Below are positions 15,488 through 24,797 of a DNA stretch of 24,797 nt, piece by piece (position 1 is the stretch's first letter; each line of letters starts with the position of its first letter). The DNA comes from AM-1111 sp046302135 (GTDB lineage: Bacteria; Bacteroidota; Bacteroidia; B-17B0; Aurantibacillaceae). The translations under genes and the position numbers were made by a program. Where the stretch lies: NCBI GenBank assembly GCA_046302135.1, contig JBKCIQ010000146.1, forward strand, positions 1 to 24,797, read 5' to 3'. A model generated the notes under the pieces. That model worked only from the letters and a program-made list of their open reading frames with translations. It was not told the origin of the DNA and searched no databases.

Positions 15488-18400
15488 ATGAAAAAGAATT
15501 TTCTTTTAGTTGCATTTTTTCTTTTGGGCATGTTCAATTCTAAATTAGGAACAGCGCAAATTTCAAATTGCCAACCTTGTACCGATAATGGCGTAAAAAC
15601 ATTTACTGTTAATATGACTGCAAGTCCAAACATGACAGCATCAGTGACCAGTAACAGATTTGGTCAGTGTTGTCAGGGTTCTGGGTCCGATAAATGTATA
15701 AGGTTTATTGTAAGCGTACATCCTTCTGCCGCATTTTTCCAAATTCAAATTAATCCCGGCAATAATGGTACTTGGGAAATTGATTGTGACCCTGGTAAGA
15801 AATATACACCTGCAGACAAACCTTGTCTTAACGGACTTACCAATTTTTGCGTTACTTATTGCAATCCCGGGAATAACAATGATACTTACACTTTTACTAC
15901 CAGTAATGGCTTTACTCCAGGCCCGGATCTTTCATTGAGACTTGGATGTACAAAGCCAATTACTGTTCAAGGACTTCAGGAGAGTTCCATTACTTGGCAA
16001 TCTGTTGTACCAAATAACAGTTTCAACACATTTCTTTCATGTACATCGGGTTGTGATACAGCAAACGTAACTCCTACTTCTTTACCTTCAGGAAACTTCG
16101 TTGATTATAAAGTTTGCGGGCAAACAGTGGGTTGTTCTGTGCCATATTGCGATACAATAAGAGTAAATGTTACACCTGCAATGACATTAACCGTTACTCC
16201 TAGTAGTCCTGTTATATGTTCTTCTCAAGGCTCTGTTACTCTAACCGCAACAGCTACAGGTGGAGTTACTCCTTATAACTTTTCTTGGTCCGGGGGCGGT
16301 GCTTCATCCACAAAAAACATAACAGTCGCGGGATTTCAAACAGTAACAGTGGGAGACGCAAGTAGTGGATGTGCTCCATTAACACAAACAATAAACGTGA
16401 CTGCGGCACCAACGCCAACATTAACTGCTACGCCTGCATCACTCTCTGTTTGTTCAGGCAATTCCACCAATATATCTTTATTCAGCTCATCGGTTGGAAC
16501 CACTTATGCGTGGACAGTATCTCAGAGTGGAGTATCTGGTGCGAGTGCAGGATCTACTGCAACTTCCTCAATAAATCAAACGCTTACCGCAACTGGATCT
16601 AGTGCTGGAACAGTAACCTATACCATTACTCCAACTGCGAACGGTTGTTCCGGTACCCCTACCACATTAACTTTTACTGTTAGTCCTGCTCCAAACATGA
16701 CACTAACGAACGGCGGAACTAGTTTGTGCTCTGGAAATTCGAACTCTGTTACAATTAGTTCCACCTCTGCCGGGGCTACTTTTTCCTGGACATCCAGCTC
16801 AAATGGTGCAACAGGTGCGAGTAACTCTTCTGGCTCCTCCATATCTGATTTACTAACGACTACCGGAAGTAGTAGCGGAACAGTAACCTACTCCATCACA
16901 CCAACTTTAAACGGTTGCAACGGAACCGCACAAACGATAACCTTTACAGTAAATCCAACACCAACTGTCACTAGTTCTAATAGTGCATCTGTTTGTAGCG
17001 GAGTTGCAACAAATATTTCACTCACAGCCAGCACTAATTCAACTTTTTCTTGGATTGCAGTAAACAATGCTTCTACAATCGGAGAAAGTTTAACGACTCA
17101 AACTTTATCAACGATTAGTAATACCATTACCAATTCAACTAGCAGTGCTACAACCGTTATTTACACAGTAACTCCTACTGCCGGAAGTTGTACGGGTCCA
17201 CAGCAAACATTAAGCGTAACGGTGAATCCTACACCAAATATGTCCAGTAGCAGCAGTGTTGACCTCTGCACAGGAAATAGTGTAAACTTAACTTTAACGT
17301 CTACCGTACCTTCCACGTTTACTTGGATTGCTGCGTCAAACAGTAATGTAGGAGGAGAAAGTACAACCCTGCAAAGTGGCAGTGTAATTAATAACACCCT
17401 CACAAATACTGGAAATGCAATCAGCAGTGTAATTTACACTGTTACCCCAACTTCCACAGGCGGAACTTGTGCCGGAACATCTCAGTCTGTAACAGTTTCA
17501 GTTGTGCCAACCGCCACAATGACCTCATCTAACTCGACTACAATTTGCAACGGAAACAATGTAAATATTGCACTAACTTCCAACATTCCATCTTCTTATT
17601 CCTGGTTAACCACTGCTAACGCCAATGTAACAGATGAGAGTACAACTGCACAAAGCACTGCTTCAATTTCAGATATTCTTGTGAATACCTCCACTGTTGT
17701 GCAAAGTGTAGTTTACACCGTTACTCCAACATCAACAACCGGTAGTTGTGCAGGTACTCCTCAAACTGTATCAGTAACAATTAATCCCGCTCCGATTATA
17801 ACAAGTGCTACTACTGCAACAATCTGCGGAGGAGGTTCTGTAAGTATTCCACTAACGTCAAACGTTAGCTCCTCTTTTACCTGGATAGCTTCAGACAATC
17901 CAAGTACTACAGGTGAAAGTACAGTTGTTCAAAGTACTTCAACATTAGCCAATACGATTATCAACACTTCAAATTCTGCACAGGTTGTTACCTATACGGT
18001 TACCCCAACTGCATCTACAGGAAGTTGCCCGGGAGTTGCTGAAACGGTAAGTGTTACTGTAAATCCATCACCTGTAATTACAAATTCTAACAGTCAAACC
18101 ATATGTAGCGGAGCTACATTAAATCTTGCACTTAACACCAATGTTGCCTCCACATTTTCATGGATTGCAGCAAGTAATTCAAATGTAACCGGGGAGTCAA
18201 CTGCGGCTCAATCGGGATCAACTATCAACAACACACTTACCAGTTTTGGCGGAAGCATTGAGAATGTTATTTATTCTGTTACGCCAACCAGCAGCTCTGG
18301 TTGTGCAGGATCTGTTCAAACCATTACTGTTTCTGTTAACCCTGCTCCAATAATGAATGCGACCAGTGGAAGTGCAATCTGCAGTGGCAATTCAATTTCT

Positions 18401-21400
18401 ATACCACTTACAGCAAATCTTGCTTCATCATTTTCGTGGATAGCAGCAAACAACGCAAGTATAACGGGTGAAAGTACAACAGCTCAATCAAGCGCAACAA
18501 TTTTAAATACTTTAACCAATACGAGTAGCTCAACGCAGAACGTTGTTTATACGGTAATACCAACTTCTTCATCCGGATCTTGTCAGGGAACACCAATTAC
18601 TGTTACTGCAACTGTAAATCCAACTCCTCAGATGACAAGTGCAACTTCCTCCAGTATTTGTAGTGGATCAGCATTTAATCTTGCGCCAACGGCAAATGTT
18701 AATTCTACTTTTTCATGGATTGCATCAGACAACACGAACACCACCGGAGAAAGTACAAGCAGCCAAACTTCCTCAATAATTTCCAACACAATTACCAATA
18801 ATTCCAATTCTGTCCAGAGCATTATCTACTCAATTACTCCGACTTCGGTGGGGGGTAGTTGTTTAGGTTCTACGCAAAACGTAACAGTTACAGTTAATCC
18901 TACCCCTTCAATGAACAGTGCAAACACCATCTCAATTTGTAGTGGAAATAGTGTAAACTTAAGCTTAAGTTCTAGTATTGCCTCAACTTATAGCTGGATT
19001 GCAGCAAGTAACACCAATATTACAGGTGAAAGTTTAACTGCGCAAAGCTCTTCAATATTAAATAACACACTTGTAAACACAAGCACCGTTTCACAACAAG
19101 TGATTTATACAGTTACACCAACCTCTACATCCAATTCTTGTGTCGGAACCTCTCAAACCATAACTGTTACTGTCAATCCTATTCCCTCTGCATCTTCTCT
19201 TTCTAGCAATACACCAGTTTGTTTAAATGGAACAATTAATTTAACTGCTCCAACAGTAACCGGTGCAACTTATTCATGGAATGGCCCAGGAGGTTTTTCT
19301 TCCTCTAATCAAAACCCAACCATTCCAAATGCAAGTTCATCAGGAACTTATTCATTGGTAATAACGGCAAACGGATGTAGTAGTCCAACAGCAACAACCA
19401 GTGTAACTGTTAATTCTATTCCTGTAACGGCCAACCCAACTTCAAATGGTACAATTTGTAGCGGGCAAAATGTTTTATTGAATTCGTCAGTTATTTCATC
19501 CGCTACATACGCTTGGACAGGACCAGGAGGATTTACTTCCTCAATCAGAAATCCAACAATAAGTTCAGCATCAACGTCAGCTACAGGAACATATTCTTTG
19601 ATTGTAAGTGTCCCAGGTTGTGGCTCAACCAGTACAGAGACAGTTTCTGTTGTGGTCAATCAGACTCCGAGCGCACCTGTGATTACAGGTACTACATCCA
19701 TTTGTTCGGGTACCAACCTAAATCTCTCTGCAACCAGTACTGCAGGAACAACTTTTAGTTGGACAGGGCCAAATACTTTTTCCGCAACCGGTAGTAGTGT
19801 TAGTGTTTCTTCAATTACTTCGGTTGGAGCTGGAACCTATTCTGTTGTTGCCAGTTTAAACAATTGCAATAGCAGTACATCAACAATAGGTGTAACCGTA
19901 AATGCCTCTGACGATCCATCTTTCAGTTACAGTTCAGGAACTTTCTGCGCTAGTGGAACCAATCCATCCGCTCAAATAACAGGAACGGCCGGAGGTACCT
20001 TTTCAGCTTCATCTGCCGGATTAGTAATAGGTAATGCTTCTACAGGATTAGTAAATTTATCGGCTAGTACACTTGGAACTTATACGGTTACTTATACTAC
20101 TGCTGGCTCTTGTTCAACCAGCAGTACTTTTCCTATTACTGTGACTGCAGCTCCCACTGCAAACTTTTCATTTAGTGGACCTTTCTGTACCAGTGGAACC
20201 AATCCATTACCTCAATTTACTGTTGGTGCAAGTGCTGGTATTTTCTCAGCATCTTCGGCCGGACTCGTATTCGCAAATACTTCAACCGGAGAGATTGATT
20301 TGTCTGCCTGCAGCGCAGCGACCTATACTGTTACCAACAACATTGCTGCTGCAGGAGGTTGCGCTGCAGCAACTTTTTCAACTACTGTAATTATAGATGC
20401 AGCAGCTACTGCAAATGGCGGAAATCCCATTACAATCTGCGCCGGCACATTAGCAACGTTAAACGGAACTATAGGTGGTTCTGCTACCTCAGCAAGTTGG
20501 AGTGGAGGAACGGGAACGTTCAGTAATTCGAACTCACTCACCTCAACTTACACACCAGCTGTTGGAGAAAGTAGTGTTTCACTTGTCTTGACAAGTAATG
20601 ACCCTGCGGGCGCTTGTACTAGCACTACAGACACAGTGATTTTAAATATCACTCCTTTACCGGCATCACCTACGGTAATAACGGATACCGTTTGTACAGG
20701 TAGCGCTGCATTGCTTCAGGCTACTGCACCAGGCGGAACCTATCAGTGGTTTATAGCTGCTACTGGAGGTACTCAGTTGGGTACAGGAGCAAATTTCACT
20801 ACACCAACAATTCAGTTTAATGTAAACTTCTTTGTGCAAACTACGGTTGGAAGTTGTACTAGTCCACGCATTGCTGTTGCTGTGGTAGCATTACCAATTC
20901 CTGCGGCGCCAAGTGTTACGGGAACTGCAATTTGTACCGGAACAAGCACCTCGCTTACAGCAAGTGGCGGTACTTCCTATGGCTGGTACGATACGTCTTC
21001 GGGAGGTAATCTTTTAGCAACAACTTCAGGTTTTACATCACCAGTATTAATTTCAAATACCACGTACTTTGTTGAATCAGTTTCAAGTGGTTGTTCTAGT
21101 TCTAGAACAGCAGTTACGGTTACGGTAAGTACGATACCTTCAGCACCTACTGTTTCTAATTTGAGTGTTTGTGAAGGAGGTACAGTTACCCTTTCAGCTA
21201 CAGCCCCTGGTGGAACCTACAACTGGTATGATGCTGCCACCGGAGGTAATTTGTTGGGAACCGGTATTAGTTTCGCTACTCCTGCAATTAATTCGACAAC
21301 CAATTATTTTGTGAATTCTACAATTGCAGGATGTTCGGGCCCTGTAACCACTGTAACAGTAACTGCAATACCAACACCTGCCGCACCTACGGCTTTAGGA

Positions 21401-24400
21401 GATTCTATTTGTGCTGGTACTACAGCTCAATTAAACGCTTCTGCTCCCGGACCAACTTACAGATGGTTCAGTGCTCCAACCGGGGGAAGTTTATTACACA
21501 CCGGTTCAAATTTTACAACTCCTGTTTTAAATACCAACACTTCCTATTATGTTCAAACAACAGTTACCGGTTGTACGAGTACCAGAACCCAAGTAACTGT
21601 TACGGTAACGCCTTTACCAAGTCCGCCAAGCGTTATTACTGCGACCGTTTGTGAAGGAAATACTGCCTCAATTAGCGCAAATCCACCTGTGGGCGGAACA
21701 GTGGAGTGGTACGATGCCTTAACAAATGGTAATTTGCTTTCTTCTTCTTTGAATTTTACTACGCCAATATTAAATGCTTCCACAAATTATTTTGTTAAAT
21801 CTATTGTTGACGGTTGCTCTTCTTCATTAGCGACCTGTTCAGTAACGGTAAATCCTTTGGATAATTCAGAATTCTCTTATAGTTCCGGAAGTTTTTGTGT
21901 TTCAGGTTCCAATGCAAGTCCTTTAGTAACGTCTGGCGTTAGTGGTACTTATTCTGTTTCACCTTCAGGATTAAATTTTAGCAGTGCTTCAACAGGTGTA
22001 ATTAACGTAGGAACATCAACACCAAATACTTATACAGTAACATTTAGCAGCAACGGAACTTGTCCTACCTCATCCACTACAACAGTTACCATCACCAATG
22101 CTTTTAATGCAACATTTAGTCTTAATGACACATATTGTCAGGGAGGAATAAATGATTCGCCACAATTTACTGCCGGGGCCAGCGCCGGAGTCTTTTCGTC
22201 AACCCCATCAGGATTACAATTTGTGAGCAGTTCAACAGGTGAGATAGACTTATCAAATTCAGGTGCGGGAACTTACTTGATTACAAATAATATTGCCGCA
22301 GCCGCCGGTTGTGCCGCAGCCTCAGATACTGAGACGGTTGTAATATTTCCAAAGCCCATTGTGAGTGTTGGTAACGATAAAATTGTTTGTGAAGGGAGTG
22401 TGGTGAATCTAGCAGGATTGATAGGCGGTTCTGCAACATCTGCAAGCTGGAGTGGAGGACTAGGGACTTTCTCTAATTCTAATTCTTTAAATACGATTTA
22501 TTTTCCTTCTTCCGGAGAAACGACATTAGAGTTGGTGTTGAGTACCGATGATCCTGTGGGTCCTTGTACATTTGAATTCGACACGCTAAACGTTACTATT
22601 GAAGCGAATCCTCTTGCACCAACGGTAACAGATGTAACCATTTGTGAAGGTACTTCTGCAACCTTAACAGCAATTGCTCCAGGAGGAACATATACTTGGT
22701 TTAATGTTCCATCGGGAGGAACCTCCTTATCAAGCGGAGCAACTTTTGTCTCCTCACCAATTAATACCAATACTGTTTTCTATGCGCAAACACAGGTAGG
22801 TGCTTGCGTTAGTCCACGCACCCCTGTGAATGTTCAGGTTATTCCGCAGGACGATCCTAGCTTTACCTATGCTGTAGGAACATTGTGCTCTACAGGTATC
22901 AATCCTACTCCGACCGTTAGTGGAGTTCCCGGTGGTGTATTCAGCGTGGCGCCTGTAGGTTTGGTTTTCATTAATCCTAACACAGGAGAAGTTAATTTAG
23001 GTGCCGGAAATCTAAATTCATTTACTGTAACCTATGTAACACCTGGTACGTGCCCCGACACTGCTGATTTTGTTTTTACTGTCACCAATGGATTTGATGC
23101 GTCATTCATATACAATAGCAGCTATTGCAGCACATCTTCTAATCCAAGTCCTACTTTCCCAGCCGGGGCAAGTGCAGGAATTTTCACAGCAACTCCATCG
23201 GGAATGGTTTTTCAAAATGCTGCTAATGGAATCATTGATATTTCTGCAAGCACTCCCGGAACCTATACTGTTGTGAATTCCATTCCTGCCTCAGGATTAT
23301 GTGCTGCTGTATCAGATAGTACAGTAGTTACTATAGATCCGGCTGCAACAGTTGATGCTGGTGTAACGATTAACGTATGTACTGGTGATTCAGCTAATTT
23401 GTTAGGTGTTTTTGGAGGTAGTGCCACTCAGGTAACTTGGTCAGGAGGTAATGGATCATTCATTAATGATCAAAATCCAAATGCAATTTATGTTCCTGCG
23501 AATAATGAAAGCGCGGTTACTTTATATCTAAGCACTGATGATCCCGCTGGAGCTTGTAATGCAATCAGCGATAGCGTTGTTGTGAATTTTAATAGGGATA
23601 CTGCTTCATTCAGTTATGGAGCAGGAACTTTCTGTTCCTCTTCACTTGATCCAACTCCTGTTATAATAGGAAATTACACAGGCACTTACTCTGCAAGTCC
23701 ATCAGGATTGTTTTTTACAGATAATACAACAGGAGAGATTGATTTGAGTGCGTCAACGCAAACTACCTATACGGTTACTTTTAATACAAACGGTATTTGT
23801 CCAAATAGTTTCGATCAGGTTATTACCATTACCGGTTTAACTGATGCAAGTTTTAGTTTTAATTCCAATTATTGCCAAAATACCATCTCTGCAGCACCCT
23901 TGTTTTCTGTGGGGGCAAGTGCAGGAACCTTTAGTGTTTCTCCATCAGGTTTGAATTTTACAGATGTTTTAACAGGAGTGATTGATCTTGAAAACACTGC
24001 ACCTGGAAGCTATATTGTTACTAATCAGATTCCGCCAAGTGGATCTTGTGCCTCTTCTAGTTACACGGATACAGTTGTTATTGACCCGGCTCCGATTGTA
24101 AATGCCGGTAATTCAATAAGTGTTTGTTCAGGTGTAAATTCAGTAACGTTAATCGGAAGCGTCACGATTGGCAGTACTACAGGAGGATGGACAACACTTG
24201 GAACGGGAGTATTTTTACCTGATTCAAGTCAATTGAATGCAAATTACAACCTCAGCTCAGCAGACAGTGCAAACGGATCTGTTAAGCTTGTTTTAACTTC
24301 AACTAACAACGGGTTGTGCAACGCTGTGACTGATACTATAACCATTAACATTCTAAATGCTGTAATTGTGAATGCTGGAAATGATTCGTCGGTCTGCAGT

Positions 24401-24797
24401 AATGAAAGCATAACATTAAGTGGTAGCTTATTTGGAGGTACGTCTTCGGTTGTTTGGACAACCAACGGCACCGGTAATTTCGCCACCAGCGATACTTCAC
24501 TTCAGACAACATATTTAACTAGCAGCAACGATGTTTCTGTTGGGCAGATATTGTTTATTTTAACTCCTGTTAATGCGTGTGGCAACTCAAAAGACACAAT
24601 TAATTTCACCATAAACCCTGGGCCTCAGATTACTGCCACTGGAGATCAGGTAATTTGTAGTGTTGTTCCTTCAGTTCAGCTTGGATCTACGAAAAACGGT
24701 CTTGCTGGAGGTCAAATCTGGTCGGTTAATGGTAGTGGAAGTTTCAGCCCTTCTGACACTAGCTCCAACCCAATTTACAATATTGCTTCGAACGATA
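15488..24797 (+). CDS. Giant secreted multi-repeat surface protein (3' end outside window)
   Basis: Open for at least 3103 codons and still open at the last base. I checked the reading frame at points along its length and found no stop. The ATG gives a signal peptide (MKKNFLLVAFFLLGMFNS..., cleavage near GTAQ, residue 24). In order: a cysteine-rich head (~26-229), one Ig-like segment (~230-307), ten PKD-like units (308-1230) and three Ig-like units with a WxGP motif (1231-1472). Then come four composite modules (1473-1725, 2123-2375, 2454-2702, 2703-2955) interleaved with six CHU_C-associated Ig-like units, and further Ig-like segments to 3103. Such Ser/Thr/Asn-rich giants in Bacteroidota usually end in a CHU_C or type A T9SS sorting domain; that end is not visible here, so T9SS export is inferred. 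A role in adhesion or matrix formation is likely. Its base composition is visibly less AT-rich than the flanking housekeeping genes, probably because of its Thr/Ala/Gly/Ser content. Confidence 0.9.
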   Translation, partial: MKKNFLLVAFFLLGMFNSKLGTAQISNCQPCTDNGVKTFTVNMTASPNMTASVTSNRFGQCCQGSGSDKCIRFIVSVHPSAAFFQIQINPGNNGTWEIDCDPGKKYTPADKPCLNGLTNFCVTYCNPGNNNDTYTFTTSNGFTPGPDLSLRLGCTKPITVQGLQESSITWQSVVPNNSFNTFLSCTSGCDTANVTPTSLPSGNFVDYKVCGQTVGCSVPYCDTIRVNVTPAMTLTVTPSSPVICSSQGSVTLTATATGGVTPYNFSWSGGGASSTKNITVAGFQTVTVGDASSGCAPLTQTINVTAAPTPTLTATPASLSVCSGNSTNISLFSSSVGTTYAWTVSQSGVSGASAGSTATSSINQTLTATGSSAGTVTYTITPTANGCSGTPTTLTFTVSPAPNMTLTNGGTSLCSGNSNSVTISSTSAGATFSWTSSSNGATGASNSSGSSISDLLTTTGSSSGTVTYSITPTLNGCNGTAQTITFTVNPTPTVTSSNSASVCSGVATNISLTASTNSTFSWIAVNNASTIGESLTTQTLSTISNTITNSTSSATTVIYTVTPTAGSCTGPQQTLSVTVNPTPNMSSSSSVDLCTGNSVNLTLTSTVPSTFTWIAASNSNVGGESTTLQSGSVINNTLTNTGNAISSVIYTVTPTSTGGTCAGTSQSVTVSVVPTATMTSSNSTTICNGNNVNIALTSNIPSSYSWLTTANANVTDESTTAQSTASISDILVNTSTVVQSVVYTVTPTSTTGSCAGTPQTVSVTINPAPIITSATTATICGGGSVSIPLTSNVSSSFTWIASDNPSTTGESTVVQSTSTLANTIINTSNSAQVVTYTVTPTASTGSCPGVAETVSVTVNPSPVITNSNSQTICSGATLNLALNTNVASTFSWIAASNSNVTGESTAAQSGSTINNTLTSFGGSIENVIYSVTPTSSSGCAGSVQTITVSVNPAPIMNATSGSAICSGNSISIPLTANLASSFSWIAANNASITGESTTAQSSATILNTLTNTSSSTQNVVYTVIPTSSSGSCQGTPITVTATVNPTPQMTSATSSSICSGSAFNLAPTANVNSTFSWIASDNTNTTGESTSSQTSSIISNTITNNSNSVQSIIYSITPTSVGGSCLGSTQNVTVTVNPTPSMNSANTISICSGNSVNLSLSSSIASTYSWIAASNTNITGESLTAQSSSILNNTLVNTSTVSQQVIYTVTPTSTSNSCVGTSQTITVTVNPIPSASSLSSNTPVCLNGTINLTAPTVTGATYSWNGPGGFSSSNQNPTIPNASSSGTYSLVITANGCSSPTATTSVTVNSIPVTANPTSNGTICSGQNVLLNSSVISSATYAWTGPGGFTSSIRNPTISSASTSATGTYSLIVSVPGCGSTSTETVSVVVNQTPSAPVITGTTSICSGTNLNLSATSTAGTTFSWTGPNTFSATGSSVSVSSITSVGAGTYSVVASLNNCNSSTSTIGVTVNASDDPSFSYSSGTFCASGTNPSAQITGTAGGTFSASSAGLVIGNASTGLVNLSASTLGTYTVTYTTAGSCSTSSTFPITVTAAPTANFSFSGPFCTSGTNPLPQFTVGASAGIFSASSAGLVFANTSTGEIDLSACSAATYTVTNNIAAAGGCAAATFSTTVIIDAAATANGGNPITICAGTLATLNGTIGGSATSASWSGGTGTFSNSNSLTSTYTPAVGESSVSLVLTSNDPAGACTSTTDTVILNITPLPASPTVITDTVCTGSAALLQATAPGGTYQWFIAATGGTQLGTGANFTTPTIQFNVNFFVQTTVGSCTSPRIAVAVVALPIPAAPSVTGTAICTGTSTSLTASGGTSYGWYDTSSGGNLLATTSGFTSPVLISNTTYFVESVSSGCSSSRTAVTVTVSTIPSAPTVSNLSVCEGGTVTLSATAPGGTYNWYDAATGGNLLGTGISFATPAINSTTNYFVNSTIAGCSGPVTTVTVTAIPTPAAPTALGDSICAGTTAQLNASAPGPTYRWFSAPTGGSLLHTGSNFTTPVLNTNTSYYVQTTVTGCTSTRTQVTVTVTPLPSPPSVITATVCEGNTASISANPPVGGTVEWYDALTNGNLLSSSLNFTTPILNASTNYFVKSIVDGCSSSLATCSVTVNPLDNSEFSYSSGSFCVSGSNASPLVTSGVSGTYSVSPSGLNFSSASTGVINVGTSTPNTYTVTFSSNGTCPTSSTTTVTITNAFNATFSLNDTYCQGGINDSPQFTAGASAGVFSSTPSGLQFVSSSTGEIDLSNSGAGTYLITNNIAAAAGCAAASDTETVVIFPKPIVSVGNDKIVCEGSVVNLAGLIGGSATSASWSGGLGTFSNSNSLNTIYFPSSGETTLELVLSTDDPVGPCTFEFDTLNVTIEANPLAPTVTDVTICEGTSATLTAIAPGGTYTWFNVPSGGTSLSSGATFVSSPINTNTVFYAQTQVGACVSPRTPVNVQVIPQDDPSFTYAVGTLCSTGINPTPTVSGVPGGVFSVAPVGLVFINPNTGEVNLGAGNLNSFTVTYVTPGTCPDTADFVFTVTNGFDASFIYNSSYCSTSSNPSPTFPAGASAGIFTATPSGMVFQNAANGIIDISASTPGTYTVVNSIPASGLCAAVSDSTVVTIDPAATVDAGVTINVCTGDSANLLGVFGGSATQVTWSGGNGSFINDQNPNAIYVPANNESAVTLYLSTDDPAGACNAISDSVVVNFNRDTASFSYGAGTFCSSSLDPTPVIIGNYTGTYSASPSGLFFTDNTTGEIDLSASTQTTYTVTFNTNGICPNSFDQVITITGLTDASFSFNSNYCQNTISAAPLFSVGASAGTFSVSPSGLNFTDVLTGVIDLENTAPGSYIVTNQIPPSGSCASSSYTDTVVIDPAPIVNAGNSISVCSGVNSVTLIGSVTIGSTTGGWTTLGTGVFLPDSSQLNANYNLSSADSANGSVKLVLTSTNNGLCNAVTDTITINILNAVIVNAGNDSSVCSNESITLSGSLFGGTSSVVWTTNGTGNFATSDTSLQTTYLTSSNDVSVGQILFILTPVNACGNSKDTINFTINPGPQITATGDQVICSVVPSVQLGSTKNGLAGGQIWSVNGSGSFSPSDTSSNPIYNIASND
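16409..19177 (+). repeat. Ten tandem PKD-like coding repeats of about 279 bases
   Basis: Units begin at 16409, 16685, 16955, 17228, 17507, 17786, 18065, 18341, 18620 and 18899. The last seven are 279 or 276 bases; the first three are 270-276. Each has the order P-x-P, I/V-C-S-G near residue 12-16, F-S/T-W-I, G-E-S-T, N-T-L-T-N, V-I-Y-T-V-T-P-T, G-S/T-C-x-G and V-T-V-N-P. The first two units are clearly more diverged (they lack the WIA and GEST motifs); the other eight are alike. Confidence 0.9.
19178..19903 (+). repeat. Three tandem Ig-like units with a W-x-GP motif
   Basis: Units begin at 19178, 19415 and 19661 (237, 246 and 243 bases). Each has a V/I-C-x-G/N motif, then Y/F-x-W-x-G-P, a S-x-T/S-S-x-G-T-Y-S core and a late cysteine. 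They form a bridge between the PKD-like array and the composite modules. Confidence 0.8.
19904..24352 (+). repeat. Four copies of a ~253-residue composite module
   Basis: Copies lie at 19904-20662, 21854-22612, 22847-23593 and 23594-24352; three are 759 bases and the third is 747. Each has three parts. Parts one and two resemble each other: an opening F-S-Y/F, then F/Y-C-x-x-G, a G-x-F/Y-S-x-x-x-x-G-L core, S-T-G-x-I-D/N-L and T-Y-x-V-T. The third has I/V-C-x-G, G-G-S-A-T, W-S-G-G, G-T/S-F and L-V-L-T/S-x-D-P-x-G-x-C; the fourth copy differs most in this part. The spacing between copies is filled by other units or by nothing. Confidence 0.88.
20663..21853 (+). repeat. Five tandem ~80-residue CHU_C-associated Ig-like units
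   Basis: Units begin at 20663, 20903, 21140, 21380 and 21620 (240, 237, 240, 240 and 234 bases). Shared features: A/S-P-x-V, a V/I-C-x-G motif, G-G-T/S-Y-x-W-Y/F, G-G-x-L-L, F-T-T-P, N-T-x-Y-F/Y-V and G-C-x-S-x-R. A sixth, isolated unit of the same type is at 22613-22846, between the second and third composite modules. The pattern matches the Ig-like domain often associated with CHU_C proteins. Confidence 0.88.
24353..24797 (+). repeat. Further Ig-like units running off the window
   Basis: About one and a half units resembling the third part of the composite module (VNAGNDSSVCS, LSGSLFGG, W-x-x-x-G-x-G-x-F). The second begins at the GPQITATGD segment and is cut by the window end. No C-terminal sorting domain is reached. 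Confidence 0.7.

Noticed and set aside
16409..24352. Regularly spaced repeats as a CRISPR array or satellite
   Set aside because: Units are hundreds of bases long, diverged, in frame and encode domains; there are no short identical repeats with unique spacers and no cas genes.
16369..24486. Short open frames on both strands across the giant gene
   Set aside because: The plus frame starting at 15488 is continuous through the whole region and has coherent repeat domains; the others are shadows.
1..24797. Insertion sequence, prophage, integron or defence system
   Set aside because: No transposase, integrase, recombinase, nuclease or phage structural gene was recognised, and no terminal inverted repeats with target duplications were seen.

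Overview
The window reads as chromosomal DNA of an AT-rich Bacteroidota bacterium. The indicators are a MurF-alanine racemase fusion, two secreted repeat proteins of the type IX secretion system (T9SS) world (one with a complete gliding-motility-type C-terminal sorting domain), a PorP/SprF-family outer-membrane protein, and promoter elements resembling the Bacteroidota TTTG / TAnnTTTG consensus. The order or family cannot be fixed from this sequence alone.

Layout. 1-1155: a possible gene tail, then a MauE/DoxX-like membrane protein fused to a thioredoxin-like domain. 1186-4275 (minus): thymidine kinase followed by the MurF-Alr fusion, a two-gene unit. 4348-6242 (plus): a Bacteroidota-type hypothetical protein translationally coupled to a secreted M28 zinc peptidase. 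6362-11476 (plus): a 1250-residue adhesin-like protein with nine 88-residue repeats and a type B sorting domain, followed 12 bases later by a PorP/SprF protein carrying an extra SPOR-like tail. They look like a secreted protein and its outer-membrane partner, under a good promoter with a palindrome over its -7 box. 11477-11831: AT-rich intergenic DNA with a perfect 11-bp terminator hairpin. 11832-13913 (minus): smpB, an N-acetylglucosamine kinase-like gene and a TauE/SafE permease, tightly packed. 14060-15448 (plus): dihydrolipoyl dehydrogenase. 15488 to the end (plus): a giant open frame of at least 3103 codons that runs off the window.

The giant frame takes up more than a third of the window. 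It has a signal peptide, a cysteine-rich head of about 200 residues, ten tandem PKD-like units of about 92 residues, three Ig-like units, and then four copies of a composite module of about 250 residues interleaved with six Ig-like units of about 80 residues. Its C-terminus is outside the window, so secretion by T9SS is inferred from its architecture. I saw no rRNA, tRNA, CRISPR array, insertion sequence or phage gene. The most unusual features are the nested duplications in the giant gene, the PorP-SPOR fusion beside its probable substrate, and promoter placements that imply leaderless or nearly leaderless transcripts for two genes.
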